A stretch of DNA of 64,000 nt from Chrysogorgia sp. JL179-B06 (taxonomy: Eukaryota; Cnidaria; Anthozoa; Scleralcyonacea; Chrysogorgiidae). The stretch spans positions 669,001-733,000 of the forward strand of contig JAYKKM010000042.1 in the NCBI GenBank assembly GCA_035772405.1, read 5' to 3'. Under the pieces are notes generated by a model. It saw only the letters and a program-made list of their open reading frames with translations. It did no database searches and was not told the origin of the DNA. The translations under genes were made by a program, and so were the position numbers. Shown here one piece after another: positions 7,485 through 20,123 of this stretch (the first letter of the stretch is position 1; every line of letters starts with the position of its first letter).

Positions 7485-10400
7485 TTACAAAATGGAGGCC
7501 CTGTGACAGGGACAGTCACGCACTAACGACCATGTACATGGCATATGAATGTCAAATGTTGAGGTTAGTTCTAATTTATAAGTTTTTGAAAGGAATATCT
7601 TGAAGGTGCTAAGACTGCAGAAGCTACTGGGTTGTGCTGTTTTACAAATAGAGTTCCAGAGTGGGACGATTCGGTTGAAGTAGGAGGATTGAAAAGTTTT
7701 TGTTTTACATGACGGAACTTTAAGCATCAGGTTGGGGTTATTACAAAGACGGGTACGGCTATGACTAACGAAAGAAACAAAATTGGAAACATCGAGGTCG
7801 GTGAGTCCGTAGAGAGTCTTGTACAGGAAAATTAAATGTTTAATTTACCTGTCATAATAGAGGGGCAGCAGATCCAGTACCAGCAGGCGTTCCTTATAAG
7901 GCATGTCCCCTATCTTGCATTGTAGGATCCATCTCGTTGCCCGTCTCTGTATCGCTCGGGTTTTGCCTTGTGGGTGCTGAGCGAAGGTGACCACACCTCA
8001 GTGGCATAGCACAGCTGTGACTTGACAAGTGATAGGTACAGTGTTCTACGTGCAGCGCAATCTTTCAGCAGGGGACAGGTTCTTCTCAGTAACCCTAGCA
8101 ACTTGTTGGCCTTAGCTGTAACCATATGGATGTGGGAGTCCCAGGACAGGTTACTGGTCACTTTAACTCCGAGATCGATCTCTTTGTTGACGCGTAACTG
8201 GTCGGCAGAGCCTAGGTGGTAATCAAACAGCATGCGCGATTTTTTACGGGAGACGGTCAGGATTTTGCATTTAGATGAGTTGAAGCTAATGTTCGACTCT
8301 TGACTCCAAAAGTTGGCGTTTGTCAACGCTTCTTGCAGCTGTACACTGTCTACGAAAGATCTGATTCCCTTGTACAACTTCACATCATCTGCATAAAGGG
8401 CCGTCGAAGTGTCGTTTTGTATTACATCTGGGATGTCGTTAATGAATAGTACAAAGAGCATGGGACCCAGAATGCTTCCCTGTGGCACACCCGAGGTGAC
8501 AGTTGACCATTTTGAAGCAGCGCCCTCTACAATTACGCGCTGAGTGCGACCACGCAGATAGTCGGTGAACCACCCGTGAAGTTCGCCAGTTATGCCGTAG
8601 CTTTTGAGTTTCTCTAGAAGAATGCCGTGGTCCACAGAGTCGAATGCCTTAGCGAAGTCTAGATATAAGACATCCGTCTGAACGTTCTTGTCGAGTAACT
8701 GACCAATGGAATGTAGAGTTTGTAGAAGCTGTGTAACACAGGAACGGCCACTTAGAAAACCATGCTGTTCTTGGCTAATCAGATGTCTGACGTGGTCGTG
8801 AAGTCTCTTGTACACACAGCTCTCGAGGACTTTGCTGACGATGGGTAGCAACGATATGGGCCTGTAGTTGTCTGCAGGCTCTTTCTTATCCTTTTTATGG
8901 ATTGGCGTGACGTCGGCCGATTTCCATTCAGACGGAATACACCTGGAGTGCAAGGAATGGTTAAACAGGGCACAGAGACTTGGCGCAATTTGTTCGCTGC
9001 ATTCCTTGAGGAGGCGACAAGGGATTCCATCTGGTCCACTAGCTTTGCTTGGGTCCAAGTTGGATAGACTAGCAGCTACTTCGTCCACACAAAGAGTTAT
9101 TTCTGACAATTGTGTGTTAGTTCTAAGTGGAAATGCAGGGTTATCTGGATTGTTATTTTGTTTGACGGGTCGAAAAACTGAGCAGAAAAGGGAATTAAAA
9201 AGTTCTGCTTTCTTGGCTGGAGTCTTAGCCTTTTCACCGCGATAGGATATGACAGGATTCAGAGTAGACCTGTGATGAAGTATAGCTTTGTGATAGCTCC
9301 AGAACATTTTCGGGTTGTCTTTAAACGAGGCTTCGATTTTAGCTAAATACTCTCGATGTTTACATTTGATCGCGTACTTAATGCTTTGACACGAAGAACG
9401 CAGTTTTAGCTTACGTTCGGGCGTCTTGTCGAGTCGGTATTTCTTTAACGCGGCATATTTCTTACGGATTAGATGGCGAACTTCTCCGTCGATCCATGGG
9501 GGCGAGTTCGAGTCATTAATAGTCTTAACAGGAACGTGATTATTAACAACACCCAAAAACAGATCTTTCCACTGGATCCAACAATCATCAATGTTGTTCG
9601 TTAACGTCATGTCAAACGGCACATGTAGCAATGAATTGTGTAACTCGGTAACGTTGGCTTGTTTGTAGTCGGAGACCCTGTGCCGCACGGATTTGGCTCT
9701 TCTGAACTTCATCTGGATACGGAATTCTATTATATGGTGATCGGTGGGGAAATTGCACTCAGCAGGAGTGATGGTTGATACATCTGCGATGGTCTCAGCA
9801 CAATTACAGAGCACCAGATCGAGTTTGTTACCAGCAGAGTGGGTAGGTCCCTTTACGAACTGTTGAAGAAAATTGTCTCCTACAAGATCACACAAAAGAT
9901 TTTCCTCCTCACTTTCTCCGAAGTTAACAGGGGTTGTTTGGTCGTTCGACCACGAGATGGTTGGAAAGTTAAAATCCCCAACTAAAACAATACAACTTGA
10001 TTCTGGAGTGTTCTGCATAGAGTTGTTCAGAAGATTAAGACTTTCAGGGCTAGAGCCAGGAGGACGATAAAACGTGTAGAGGATTACAGCTTTGTTGTTT
10101 GCTTTGGTGAGTTCAAGTACAACAAGTTCCATGCCGTCACTCTCGAGATCCGGCCGTTTAGTTGCTTGCAGGTTCTCCTTCACTGCGACTAAAACACCTC
10201 CGCCAACTTTTCCAATTCTGTCTCGGCAGAAAATATTGTAGTCTGGTAGCAGTTCCGAGGACATAATTGTGTCATTTAACCAGGTTTCACAAATGCAGAT
10301 GACATCATAGGCGCCGCCAAGGACTAACTCTTGTAACAAGGATATTTTTCAAACTTTACAGGACGGGTCGCTGTCAAGCGTGACGAAAGCTTTTAGACTT

Positions 10401-10816
10401 CGGGCGTTTAAATAAAGGACATTTAGGCTGTCAACGTTAGAATTATTTCTCCGGGTTAAAGGACCTGGATTTGTTGCAATATCACCAGCAAGAAGAAGCA
10501 GAATAGACGCATGCGAAATTCTACGATCAATTTGTAAGTTCAATCCGTAGCGATGTCGACGATTAGAAGGCAAGTTGAATTTTCTTAGTACCTCATCACG
10601 AGTAGATATCCACACGTAGCATAGTTTCTCGGGCAGGCATGTAAGTTCTGAGTTGATAAGAATGTTTCCCGACGTGATTTTGGCCTGATAAATCAGCGGT
10701 TTTGGTTTGATGGACAGCCAGAAAATTGTAAAAAGAAGTAGAATTTGAGTAAAAAGATGACCAACCTTTTCCAGATTGAACATACTTTCTCCATCATGAA
10801 CTTTCTTCAAAACCAT
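7485..10816 (-). pseudogene. CR1/L2-like LINE ORF2: endonuclease and reverse transcriptase, nearly complete
   Basis: Non-LTR retrotransposon protein on the minus strand, from ATG 10816 to the stop at 7485. In order: a hydrophobic N-terminal segment (ILLLFTIFWLSI), a 2A-like motif, LNARSL, an APE-type endonuclease (ICETWLND, GDFNFPTISW, DHHIIEF), the reverse transcriptase (SGPDGIP, NYRPISLLPIVSKVLE, DFAKAFDSVDH, GVPQGSILGP, and catalytic YADD near 8385-8396), and a C-terminal domain ending CTWSLVRDCPCHRA. It is damaged by one in-frame TGA at 10349-10351 and by a frameshift near 7965; after that the C-terminal domain continues in another frame to 7485. Such light damage means a recent insertion. 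The clade is judged from motif style. Confidence 0.85.
10460..10486 (-). other. 2A-like ribosome-skipping motif in the LINE
   Basis: The minus strand encodes GDIATNPGP after a leucine run. This matches the 2A consensus D-x-E-x-NPGP except that Glu is replaced by Ala. 2A-like motifs upstream of the endonuclease are known in several invertebrate LINEs. The substitution may weaken skipping. Confidence 0.6.
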
Positions 10817-10840
10817 TTTTGAAAAATAAGTAATTAACAC

Positions 10841-12800
10841 GCAAAAAGTTAATTAAACACACGAAATGTTTAGAATAAAACTCGCGAATACCAGAACCGG
10901 TGGCGTAGTGAATTTCGTTACGTGCTCGCGATGACTGTTGATCACGATGGTAAACCACGTGGCGTAAACAAACGTAGTCAAGTTCACAGCCTGCGTATCA
11001 AAGATGGAAAAGCAAAAAATACGAACCAGCGACACCAAAGAAATCCTCTCAAAGTCGTGAAATCAAATTCCAAAACCTCTGCAACTCCACAGACTTTGTT
11101 CACGATGCTTTTTTTGCTTAGCTGCGGCTCCAATAAAAAGTATTCAAGAAGAAAAATATCCACTTTTCTGAGGAGCTCCCCCGCGCGTGCCTGCACGCGT
11201 GATGAGCACCAACACGAATGTAATGTACTGAGGGAGGGGCGGGTCAGCAATATTATTTCATTATTTTGATCAACAGAATACTGATTAATCACTTGAATTT
11301 GAAGACAACAATGCGTTGCTGTGGTGGTTGCTAAGTAGCAATTTAAGAGATAGGTTACTTTTTTTCAATATTTAACTGTTCCGCACAACTCAGAGAGTAA
11401 AAATAACATGCCACAATGAAAGAGGGATCAACACAGATGCAAAATTTTACCATTTTGAAAAATTATTTTTTTCCATAATCGATCTGTCTTGCATGATCGC
11501 GTCCTTCCTTTATACTCTCACTTTTTACATTTTAAGCGTTTTGTATCTTTTGGATTCTCCAGTCAAGCGACATCATCGTTGGTTATCCAACGAAGCTACA
11601 TATTTATATATGTATATATTATAGATATAAATTTGGAATAAAAATCATGTGCCGATCGTTATAATTATATCGATCATTGATACTTGAAAGCACTTATCTG
11701 TTGCAACATGTTTCAAATCTAGAACAGTCTCAATTAGATACGCCTTGGCGTAATATATATAATACCAGGAGTTCTTAGCAGCAGTTAAATGCTGCCTCTG
11801 GAGTGGTGCCTGATCCTAACCACTGTTCCAACCACCTCGCATGCCAGCAGAATGATGCATATAGAGGATATATAGCATATAGAGGATCAAATAAATAGAC
11901 TGTATAATCTGCACCACATATCAAGGCGATCATTATTATAGTCTTGTAATATTAAAATAACAAAATTCAATGTTTGAACGCCATACATCTAATTCGAACA
12001 ACATTTACTCGAAGGAGCAGGCCTAGCGAAGTTACAAATTTTCCATGATCAAGCAACACTTTTGCCAAATCAAAGTTCACGTTTGTAATATTTTCTGGCG
12101 GTCGTGCGGTCATATTTCAAATCGAACAAACGAACTCGGGCTACAGGCTACTTGGGCTCGTGTACGTAAAAGTACGCAGTGCAACGTGTGAATATACTAT
12201 ATACCGCAATTTGAAATCCAACGAATGTAGATATGTTTATATTGAAGTAAAAGCTAATACCCTGTATATTGTAAGCAATGATAGTATAAAATTTGGATAT
12301 CTAAATGTAAACAATGTCGAACTGCGAACTATGTTGAACCGTGTAGCTTTGTTTTTTCAATAGAAACTAATGTCGCATACCTTTTGAAATACAGCAGCTA
12401 CAGGCATGTAAAATACTTTTAAAATTTCTGATGTAAGGGACTGATCGTTTATTACTTCTTAGGGGGGTGGGGGGTGGTGGATTTAAAAAAAAAGTCAATA
12501 AAATTTGCACCCCCCCCCCCCCAATTATTTTTAAATAAAAAACAAGCCACGACCTGTTTAACTATGTAGATAAAAAAATTACTCCACCCCCTCCAACGCT
12601 ATTTCACTCTCTGATACAGGCGTAATTTTCGAGTCAAGCAGTCGATTTCCAAGGAATTGAGATGTCCTGGTGATGAGGCCGGGTTTATAAATAAATGTGC
12701 ACTAGTCTGTTCCTGTCAATATGGCATATGTACTTCTGGTACGTATTCCATATAAGTAAGTTGCCTGCGAGCAAATACAAGGCATTGACGAGAAAATAAT
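10841..12800. other. Non-coding AT-rich stretch
   Basis: No convincing gene. The first few hundred bases may be LINE 5' region. Around 12462-12524 are G and C homopolymer tracts (GGGGGGTGGGGGG and a run of about 15 C) on either side of an A-rich linker. Open frames at 10984-11292 and 12160-12363 have no recognisable content. Confidence 0.5.
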
Positions 12801-12802
12801 AC

Positions 12803-13660
12803 TACTTATTGGATTCCTCTGAGCCCAATATTACAAAATATTTAAGTCGATAATTAAATATTGGGCGAGACCGAAGGTCGAGCCCAATATTGCAAATCGA
12901 GCCTTAAATATTTAGTAATATTGGGCGAAGATGAATCCAATAGGTGTTTTATTATTTCGAACAAAATATCTTAACATAAAGAAGTTTCTTCGTACGTTAA
13001 CAGTCAATACCTTGCTGTCCTACATCGTAAAATATTGGACTGTCACGTGATACTAATAGCGACAATTGATTGGACGATTACATGTGGGGTATAAAAAAGG
13101 CATCATTATACCCTCACATATAATCCACCAATCACCTGTCTCTATTAGCATCACGTGACAGCCCAATATTTTATGATGTAGGGCAGCTACATATTGGGCA
13201 GTAACCTTTGGACTATTTACACGGGCTGTTCACGTGCAAAGCAACGTCACTCGCGTGCCTTTTATCTAAATCGAAATTTCATTGGTTGAAGTACTTTCTC
13301 GCGGAACGTGATGTGTTTTTTCGAGACTTTATATTATTCTTTTTGATGACCAGCAACCTTTTGACTGTTTACGTGCGAAGAAACAACTTTATGTTAAGAT
13401 ATTTTGTTAGATATAATAAAACACCTATTGGATTCATGATCTTCGCCCAATATTACAAAATATTTAAGTCTCGACTTGCAATATTAGGTTCGACATTCGG
13501 TCTTGACTTAAATATTTTGTAATATTGGGCTATTTGCAACCTCGTTCCCAGGGACTTTTCTCTTTTTGAAATTCGGAGTGTGGGAAAAGGTTTTCTTTCC
13601 AATTTCAAAAAGGGAAAAGGGCCTGCGAACGAGGTTGGGCTCAGAGGAATCCAATAAGTA
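12803..13660. mobile_element. Foldback (long inverted repeat) element
   Basis: The ends are inverted copies: TACTTATTGGATTCCTCTGA at 12803 and its reverse complement ending at 13660. Arms of about 200-300 bases repeat GCCCAATATTACAAAATATT in several nested inversions. A second inner palindrome (CACGTGATACTAATAG versus TATTAGCATCACGTGA) lies near 13045-13165. The right arm is interrupted by a small MITE at 13537-13636. No transposase is encoded. Confidence 0.8.
13537..13636. mobile_element. 100-bp MITE with CAACCTCGTTC ends
   Basis: Begins CAACCTCGTTCCCAGGGAC and ends with GCGAACGAGGTTG in inverted orientation, with a second inner inverted pair around CTCTTTTTGAAAT. It sits inside the right arm of the foldback element, and TTGGGCT is present on both sides of the break. 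I recall this terminal sequence as abundant in coral and anemone genomes. Confidence 0.75.
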
Positions 13661-13804
13661 ATATTGACGAGCAAATACAACTAAACATATACGTTGCCCT
13701 GACGAGCAAATACTTTGTCCTCATAATAGCCCACTGGATGTGGGATTGTTGACAAGCTAGGATATGTTCGATTATCAGTTATTTTTAAGAAAACTGTTCT
13801 CTAG

Positions 13805-14060
13805 CCGGATAAGCTGTACGCATATTGTAAACAGTTAATATTGTAGCTTTTGGAGTTGATTATTTCTCAAGAAAACGTTCGTCGAAGACAGATAAAAGTT
13901 CGTGTTTTTGTTTACAAGATGGTATCCGCACTTTTAAAGAGAACTAAGTTTGCTACCTGGATAAAGCTGTACGTATGTTGTAAATAGATCATTTAACTTT
14001 CCTTTGATATATTCTATAGCTTTGGAGTGGTTTATTTCTCAAGAAAACGTTTGTCAAAGG
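13805..14060 (+). repeat. Two diverged direct repeats (about 150-bp spacing)
   Basis: Blocks 13805-13890 and about 13957-14060 share GGATAAGCTGTACG / GGATAAAGCTGTACG, TTTATTTCTCAAGAAAACGTT-like ends and the spacing between them. Confidence 0.6.
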
Positions 14061-14969
14061 GTTAGGACATTTGTTGTTTTGGGGTCGGTTTACAATCCAA
14101 TTAACTAGGAGGCAACGCCGTACGTGGGTTCAACGTGTCAGCTATTTGTTCGTTAATTCATTTGTTCGTAAGTTTGGATAATAGTATCCAAACACGGGAA
14201 TTTTGAGGTCGATCTTGTACACACAAAAAGCAAATCATGCCGACCCATCATCGTTTTTAAACATTTATTAACATTCTATACATATGCACAATAACTATGA
14301 ATAATATATAGCAATCTTCCCTGCTAATTTTCACAAGATTTTACAAAAATAGGCCGAAGTGGACAAAGCAACGCTAAAAGTGAAGGAGAATTTCCATTTA
14401 ATTTGTGAGGGCGACGTTTACCTTATTGAAAGTTTCAATAAAACACAACACTTTTGTAGATATAGTCCACCAAGAGAACATGGAAAAGGTTTAAAATTAT
14501 GTTTATTTTACCTCTCGTCGGACAGGATGTTCACGAAGAAACCATTCATTTTGTTCTTGTAGCCAACAAAAAAATCATCGAACAACACTTCGACAGTGAG
14601 ATAAAACCACAAAAAAAATCTGTGTTCTAGAATGTGAAGGCTGGGCAAACTCACAACATCACTTTACATCTGAAGCAATCCAACACAAAGTTAAACGGCA
14701 TATTTTCGCGATTAAATCCATCTGGAAATATCTTTTTCATCTTTCTAAGGAATGTTTTCTGATGTTTTTACCACTTCAAACTTAGTTTTGACTGTCTGCT
14801 GTCGTCATCATCATAAATCATGATAGAAAACCATCCATGATTGGCCGATTAGTTTAGAAGAACAAGAAAGACCTCCCCTGATTGGTAGTTGACGGTTTTG
14901 GGGAGAATTGCAATGTTGATCTAATTATATTAATAAATTTTAGTGATATTTCTCTGTGGTTATTTTATA
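14061..14969. other. Non-coding stretch
   Basis: No gene supported. A short palindrome GTTTGGATAATAGTATCCAAAC near 14173-14194 resembles the termini of the MITE at 14970. Confidence 0.4.
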
Positions 14970-15155
14970 AAAGAAATACCTAATGGTTTTCCGCGTTTGG
15001 ATACTCTGATCCAAACACTTGGGATGTTGCTCGACTTTCGAAAAGCTAAAACACTCACCTAGCGGCTCGTGTTTTTTATGCTTTTCTCCAGTCTCGCAAC
15101 TTCCCGCGTGTTTGGATCACAGTATCGAAACACGGAAACCATTAGGTATTTCTTT
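14970..15155. mobile_element. Palindromic MITE of about 186 bp
   Basis: AAAGAAATACCTAATGGTTT at the left and its reverse complement at the right (ending 15155), with a second inverted pair GCGTTTGGAT / GTGTTTGGATC inside. No coding capacity. Confidence 0.75.
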
Positions 15156-16852
15156 AATCCAATACGGCGACCACCAAGTCAAAGGAAAGTGATAAATATT
15201 ATTTTAATTGGCAATAGAATAGATCAAACGTTCGAGAAAAGTCAAATAAAGGCCGGTATTTATTATCGTCTCTTCAGACCCTTACCAATAATTTATCTTT
15301 CAATATAGTTTGCAATTTCAAAAATGTAACCCCCCCCCCTCTTTTCTTTTAGGGAACTAAACATTTAACCCCTAAAATAGGCATGTTTGAAACCCCCCTC
15401 AACCCAAATGGATCATATGTGCCTGCAACAAAATCAGACAACCAACTACCGACAACATTGCAATAACAACAACATCCGCCATTTTGTCTGCACCGCAAAC
15501 TCGTGTGATCGCGGGCGGAAAAATATTCGGATTCATTGGAATACCCGTTTAAATTACAAAAGATTCCGGATTCATAAGTATCCAGATACAAAGTTTCCAC
15601 TTTAGATTCCGGATTCAAAATCTCCGGAGACGCGACCAAACCGGGAGGTTTTATTTCGGATTCATCATTTTGTGTGTAAACGGCAAAACGAATCCGGTAC
15701 CAAAACGAATCCGGTACCAAAACGTTCCAGATTCGTGATGAATCCGGAAACTTTTGCTCTTGTCTAAACGCAGTCTAAGTTGCATGTTCAATGACTCGTC
15801 GACAGAAATCCCTCACGAGGAACATGTTGTCTCCTTGAACTAAGACATTGTCGATTGTGGTCGAGTTCCAAAATGTTTGGAAAGACAGCGTGCAAATAGA
15901 ACATGCGCAGTTTCACCCCCAGAAAGTGCGTCCATCAGACAGACAGACAACTCAAACTCGAACAAATCGAAATATTCGTCAGCTATAAATAGCTCGGCAA
16001 AGAGACTGAGCACGAGTTACGCACTGGAAACCCAAGAAGTGTCAAGAATAGTGTGCTGCCTCCCTGAGGGGAGGCAACAATAAACTCGGTGTGTTGGCGA
16101 CTACTATATAATGCGAAGGTACACAGTACATCCTACAGGCATGGCCGACTTACCTAAAATTAGCTAGCTTCAGATAAGTCCAATTTGTCCACAACCAGCC
16201 ATAATTGTTCTTCTGACGTGTATGAATAAATTAGATGACCAAAATTTCAATAAAAGTTCATACAACCTGCAAACATCTTGTGTCCATATCCCGTCTTTGT
16301 TCGTTAATTCGCTTTTGGATGCAGACAATATTTTTGTCTCAAAGTAAATTTTGGAAATATCTATTTCTCGACATCAAAGGGAATATTGAATAATCGTTTA
16401 TCGCTGAGCATTAAAGTTGGTAACTGAAGTTGGTTGGTAAGCAGGAGTTTTCTCGTTTTAAATAAATATTGATGCGTTTGTTTGCTCCAAGAGTTAGCAT
16501 GAAGGCAACCGAATTTTCAACAGCATAATGGCAGACTAAATATCCTTTTATCAGTTTATGTACATGTAAATTAGCCTGTATAACCCGTTAGGAAACAAAT
16601 ATTATTTTAAATTTCCGACGAGATAAAGGATATGCAGGTTAAATGATTATTAAGATAAACATAAAGGAATATTTAAATCGTCCTCATTATGAAAGAGGTC
16701 TACAGTGTCAGATTCGAATCGACTTATCGCTAAAAATTAAACTAGATTTTAGAACGCCAACTCAATTACTAATTGTCATTATTTAGTTATGAAAAATGGA
16801 CTAGCAATGAACGTGGTGAATCTTTTAATGTATATATTAGAGTTTTAGGAAT
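15156..16852. other. Non-coding stretch with a 17-bp tandem pair
   Basis: No gene supported. AAAACGAATCCGGTACC occurs twice in tandem at 15685-15718, within about 300 bases rich in GGATTC and GAATCC words that can pair with each other. C homopolymer at about 15331. Confidence 0.4.
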
Positions 16853-17005
16853 TAGGCCTGTTCATACCGAGAAATTGATCTCAGATTGACCATGAGACAA
16901 GATCGATTTGACATCGATCTCAAATTTCATTCGACCGTTAAATTTTAGACGGCTTCGCTTCAGATCGATCTGAGATCATTCTTTATATGTAGTGTGAACA
17001 GGGCC
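16853..17005. mobile_element. hAT-like MITE with 8-bp target duplication
   Basis: Ends are inverted: TAGGCCTGTTCATAC at the left, AGTGTGAACAGGGCC at the right. TTAGGAAT flanks both sides (16845-16852 and 17006-17013), an 8-bp duplication typical of hAT superfamily insertions. About 153 bases with inner inverted GATCGAT words. Confidence 0.75.
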
Positions 17006-17561
17006 TTAGGAATGATTTCAGCTGCATCAGCTACACAATATGACTAGGTGGTAAAAACGTTCATCCTTAAAATCTCTGTTGAGATGATAAATAAACGTTT
17101 TTCCTTTCGAGGTTCAATTATAGAATTGAAATTTGACAAACACCTGTCTCGGTTTTTAGGTTATAGAAATGGATATTTAATTTGGGATAACAATCATTTT
17201 AACTGAACATTGATGTCTGCAATATCACCGTTAAGTTTATTACTGTAAATTAAACCGTTAACACTGTTTAATCGACGAACTAACTGTTAGGACGTGTCTA
17301 CGGTCAACTGTGAACCATAAGGTTTTGTTTACAAATTAATTTTAATTACACAAGTTAACATTTTATTTCGACTGCCTTTAATATTTCTGTCCCTCACATT
17401 CTTAGCAATTTAGGGTAAAACATTCAGGTTATAAACTGTTTGCGAAACATGCTCAGTAACCTATCAGCTTTTTGCTAGGAAAATCCTGTTGAGTTTACAA
17501 GGCCGGCGGAAGTTATGGAGAAGTGGAGGTTAATTTTAAATTTTATTTCCGGCGATTTCTG

Positions 17562-18152
17562 CGAGTCAACTCTCGCCTTGCGGACACCCCGCTATTACGA
17601 ACACCCCGCTATTAAGGACAGTTGGAAAATCCCCTTCCGAAACTGCTATGAAATGTATTGAAATAGCTCTCGCTAATACGGACTCTCGCTATTACGGAAT
17701 TGCGGACACTTCACGTGGTCCCCAACAAACATTTTTATTGTTCTACTCTTAATACAACGGACACCTTTTTATCTCTACACATGAAATATTTACATCTTGC
17801 TATTTGTCAGCGGAGGAATACTTTGAAGATTCCGTTAGTCATTTCTGTCGACAAAAACGACAAACAGAAAAATATAAAATGTTCCCATCTTTTCCCGCTT
17901 TATTTACATTACTTTCGAGGCATTTTAGTTTGTTTTGCCATTTCAATGTTCTTTCGTGTAGCCTCTGCCGTACTCGATATGCCTTCTTGTTTGACGCGAA
18001 AGGACTATGCAGCCATATATATCATTGCCCATAAAAATATATTTTACAACCTGAAATCGGGATATTTTCATCGTATCCGCTATTACGGATACTCGCTATT
18101 ACGGACACCAGATGACGGTCCCCAGGTTGTCCACTATAACGATAGTTGACTG
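17562..18152. mobile_element. pogo/Tigger-like non-autonomous element
   Basis: Left end AGTCAACTCTCGC and right end ACGATAGTTGACT are inverted. Inside both ends are runs of CGCTATTACGGACAC-like words, the style of Tigger/pogo terminal regions. About 590 bases with no transposase; the open frames at 17700-18149 have no family content. Confidence 0.65.
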
Positions 18153-18924
18153 TATTCAGACATCTTTGAAGTGGAGAGCCACGATGATATCTTCACGAAT
18201 ATAGTTGATCTACCGAGTTCCATTGTGGCAAATGCGACTATAAATAAATTAATCTTAGTCCGAAGTCAGTGCGATATCAGTGAAGTTTAAAATTACACAC
18301 GGCAATAACAAGAAAATGTGTTATTATACAAGGTAAAACTTGAGTATTTGTAGACGTTTTATAAATTATTAGAAAGTATATTATTGGCATTATCTGAACA
18401 GAAATATATTAATTAGGCAAAAAGGGGAGCGACTGAGGCCACCCAACCCGCCCATTGTCAGATCACAGCTTTATATGAAGGACGTGGTGCGAGCATTTTC
18501 TTCATTGATCATGAATTGCTAAAGTCTAAATATGAAGACCTTTCACCTCGTGCTTGGGTAAGGAGCATCGCTAATTAATGTGATAGTTGTGCCAAGACGA
18601 GATACGAATTTGGTCCCAGCTTGGACAGATATATGGTGTTACCTGGGCAACATCCTACGTGAATAAATATCGAGCCGTGCGGTGAATAATTCCTCAGGAA
18701 GAAATTCGAATGATGCCAATCGAATTTCCGTGTTATATTATATTCCAACAGTAACACAATTATTTAGCATCATTGATTGCAGAAAGTAGGTCCCGAAAGT
18801 ATCGGTGCCCTGAAAGTAACGACAACCCGAAAGTAACGATCTTCAAAGCTCGAAATCTAAAAAAGGACTGTAGTCAATAGCGCTCTCTCTCTGGTTACAA
18901 ATATTCAGTTCAAAATACTAAGTC
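18153..18924. other. Non-coding stretch
   Basis: No gene or clear repeat seen. Confidence 0.4.
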
Positions 18925-19029
18925 TAAGGCCAAGGTCAAACGTCGAACTACACATGTGCCGAACTCAATCGAAATGAGCTTTGCATTGAGTTCAGCACAC
19001 GTGAAATTCGACGTTTGACCTTGGCCTTA
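18925..19029. mobile_element. 105-bp near-perfect palindromic MITE
   Basis: TAAGGCCAAGGTCAAACGTC at the left end and its exact reverse complement at the right end. The centre also folds (GAACTCAATCG / CATTGAGTTC). Confidence 0.85.
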
Positions 19030-19840
19030 CATATTACATGTCATTGTATAACCTTTAACACTAAAGTACAAATCGAGCTAATGTTATTTAGTTTAGTGAA
19101 TATCTTGAAATTTCTTCCAAAAATTTTAAGTTCAGTGTAATACTAAAATCTTCATTGTCATTAATTTGCTTCTCACTCGTGAATATCTCATCAACAATGA
19201 TTCTTCATTTTCTAATTACAACAATAGTCTATTAACAAAGGACAGATTACTAAAATCTCAAATCATTGGTTACGGCTAATTCAAGGTTTAAGTAGCTTTG
19301 TTCAATATTAGAAAATATATTTGTCTGCATAGTTATATTTAGTTAAACTTGAGTTATCGTTCGAGTTTTGACAAACATTTCCTAGCAAAATCTATTATGA
19401 TACCGACTATAGAAAGGTTATTTTAAGTACTCGAGTTTTATTCGAAGTTTCATTCAAGTGTAATTATCTTATCAAGTACGTATTATTAATTTCTGTTACA
19501 CCGTAATATTTAAAAAATATTTAATTTACTGAGCATTCGACCCTGAAACCTGGGACTTGATAATAGCAATTATGATTTTGTGCCTTGCAAATAATTGTTG
19601 TAAATGTTGCTCACGATCGACTTGTCATTTGTACCAACAATGTAAACTCAATATTGCTATGATGATGTCCCACGTTTTAGGGACGAATGTTCAGTAAATT
19701 ATATATTTTTACATATCTTGGTGTTACCAAAATAACTTACACGTACATAGTACAGTATTTATAACAAGAAAACGCCAAGCCAAGCTTGAAATATTTGATC
19801 AGTACACTGTAAATTCAAAAGAGTCGTTTTGACCCCAAAG
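19030..19840. other. Non-coding AT-rich stretch
   Basis: Nothing recognisable on either strand. Confidence 0.4.
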
Positions 19841-20123
19841 AGTCATTTCAGCACCTTTCCTCGAAGGGTCATTTTGACCCTTCAAGGAGTGGTTTTGACT
19901 CTAAGGGTTGTTTTGACCCCAACATGGGGTCAAAATGACACTTTAGTGGACTCCATGAACTCTTTCTAGGAGTTATAGGACTCCTAGAGGAGTCGATGCA
20001 CTCTTTGTTAGAGTCATAGCACTCTTTGTTGGAGTCACAGCACTCTTTGTTGGAGTCACAGCACTCTTTGTTGGAGTCATAGCACTCTTTGTTGGAGTTA
20101 TTATGCTCTTTATTGGAGTTATT
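19841..20123. repeat. GAGTC/GACCC hairpin cluster followed by six 21-bp tandem repeats
   Basis: From about 19841 short inverted words (GGGTCAAAATGACA, GGGTCATTTTGACCC) are clustered. From 19998 the unit GCACTCTTTGTTGGAGTCATA repeats about six times in perfect 21-base register to 20123, with one or two changes per copy. The repeat unit itself contains CACTC and GAGTC, so each copy can form a small stem. Confidence 0.8.

Noticed and set aside
7910..10339. LINE protein beginning at TTG 10339 as an independent gene
   Set aside because: The upstream frame with the 2A-like motif is the same frame, separated by a single TGA.
19998..20123. CRISPR-like array
   Set aside because: The repeats are contiguous without spacers and the DNA is eukaryotic; it is a minisatellite.
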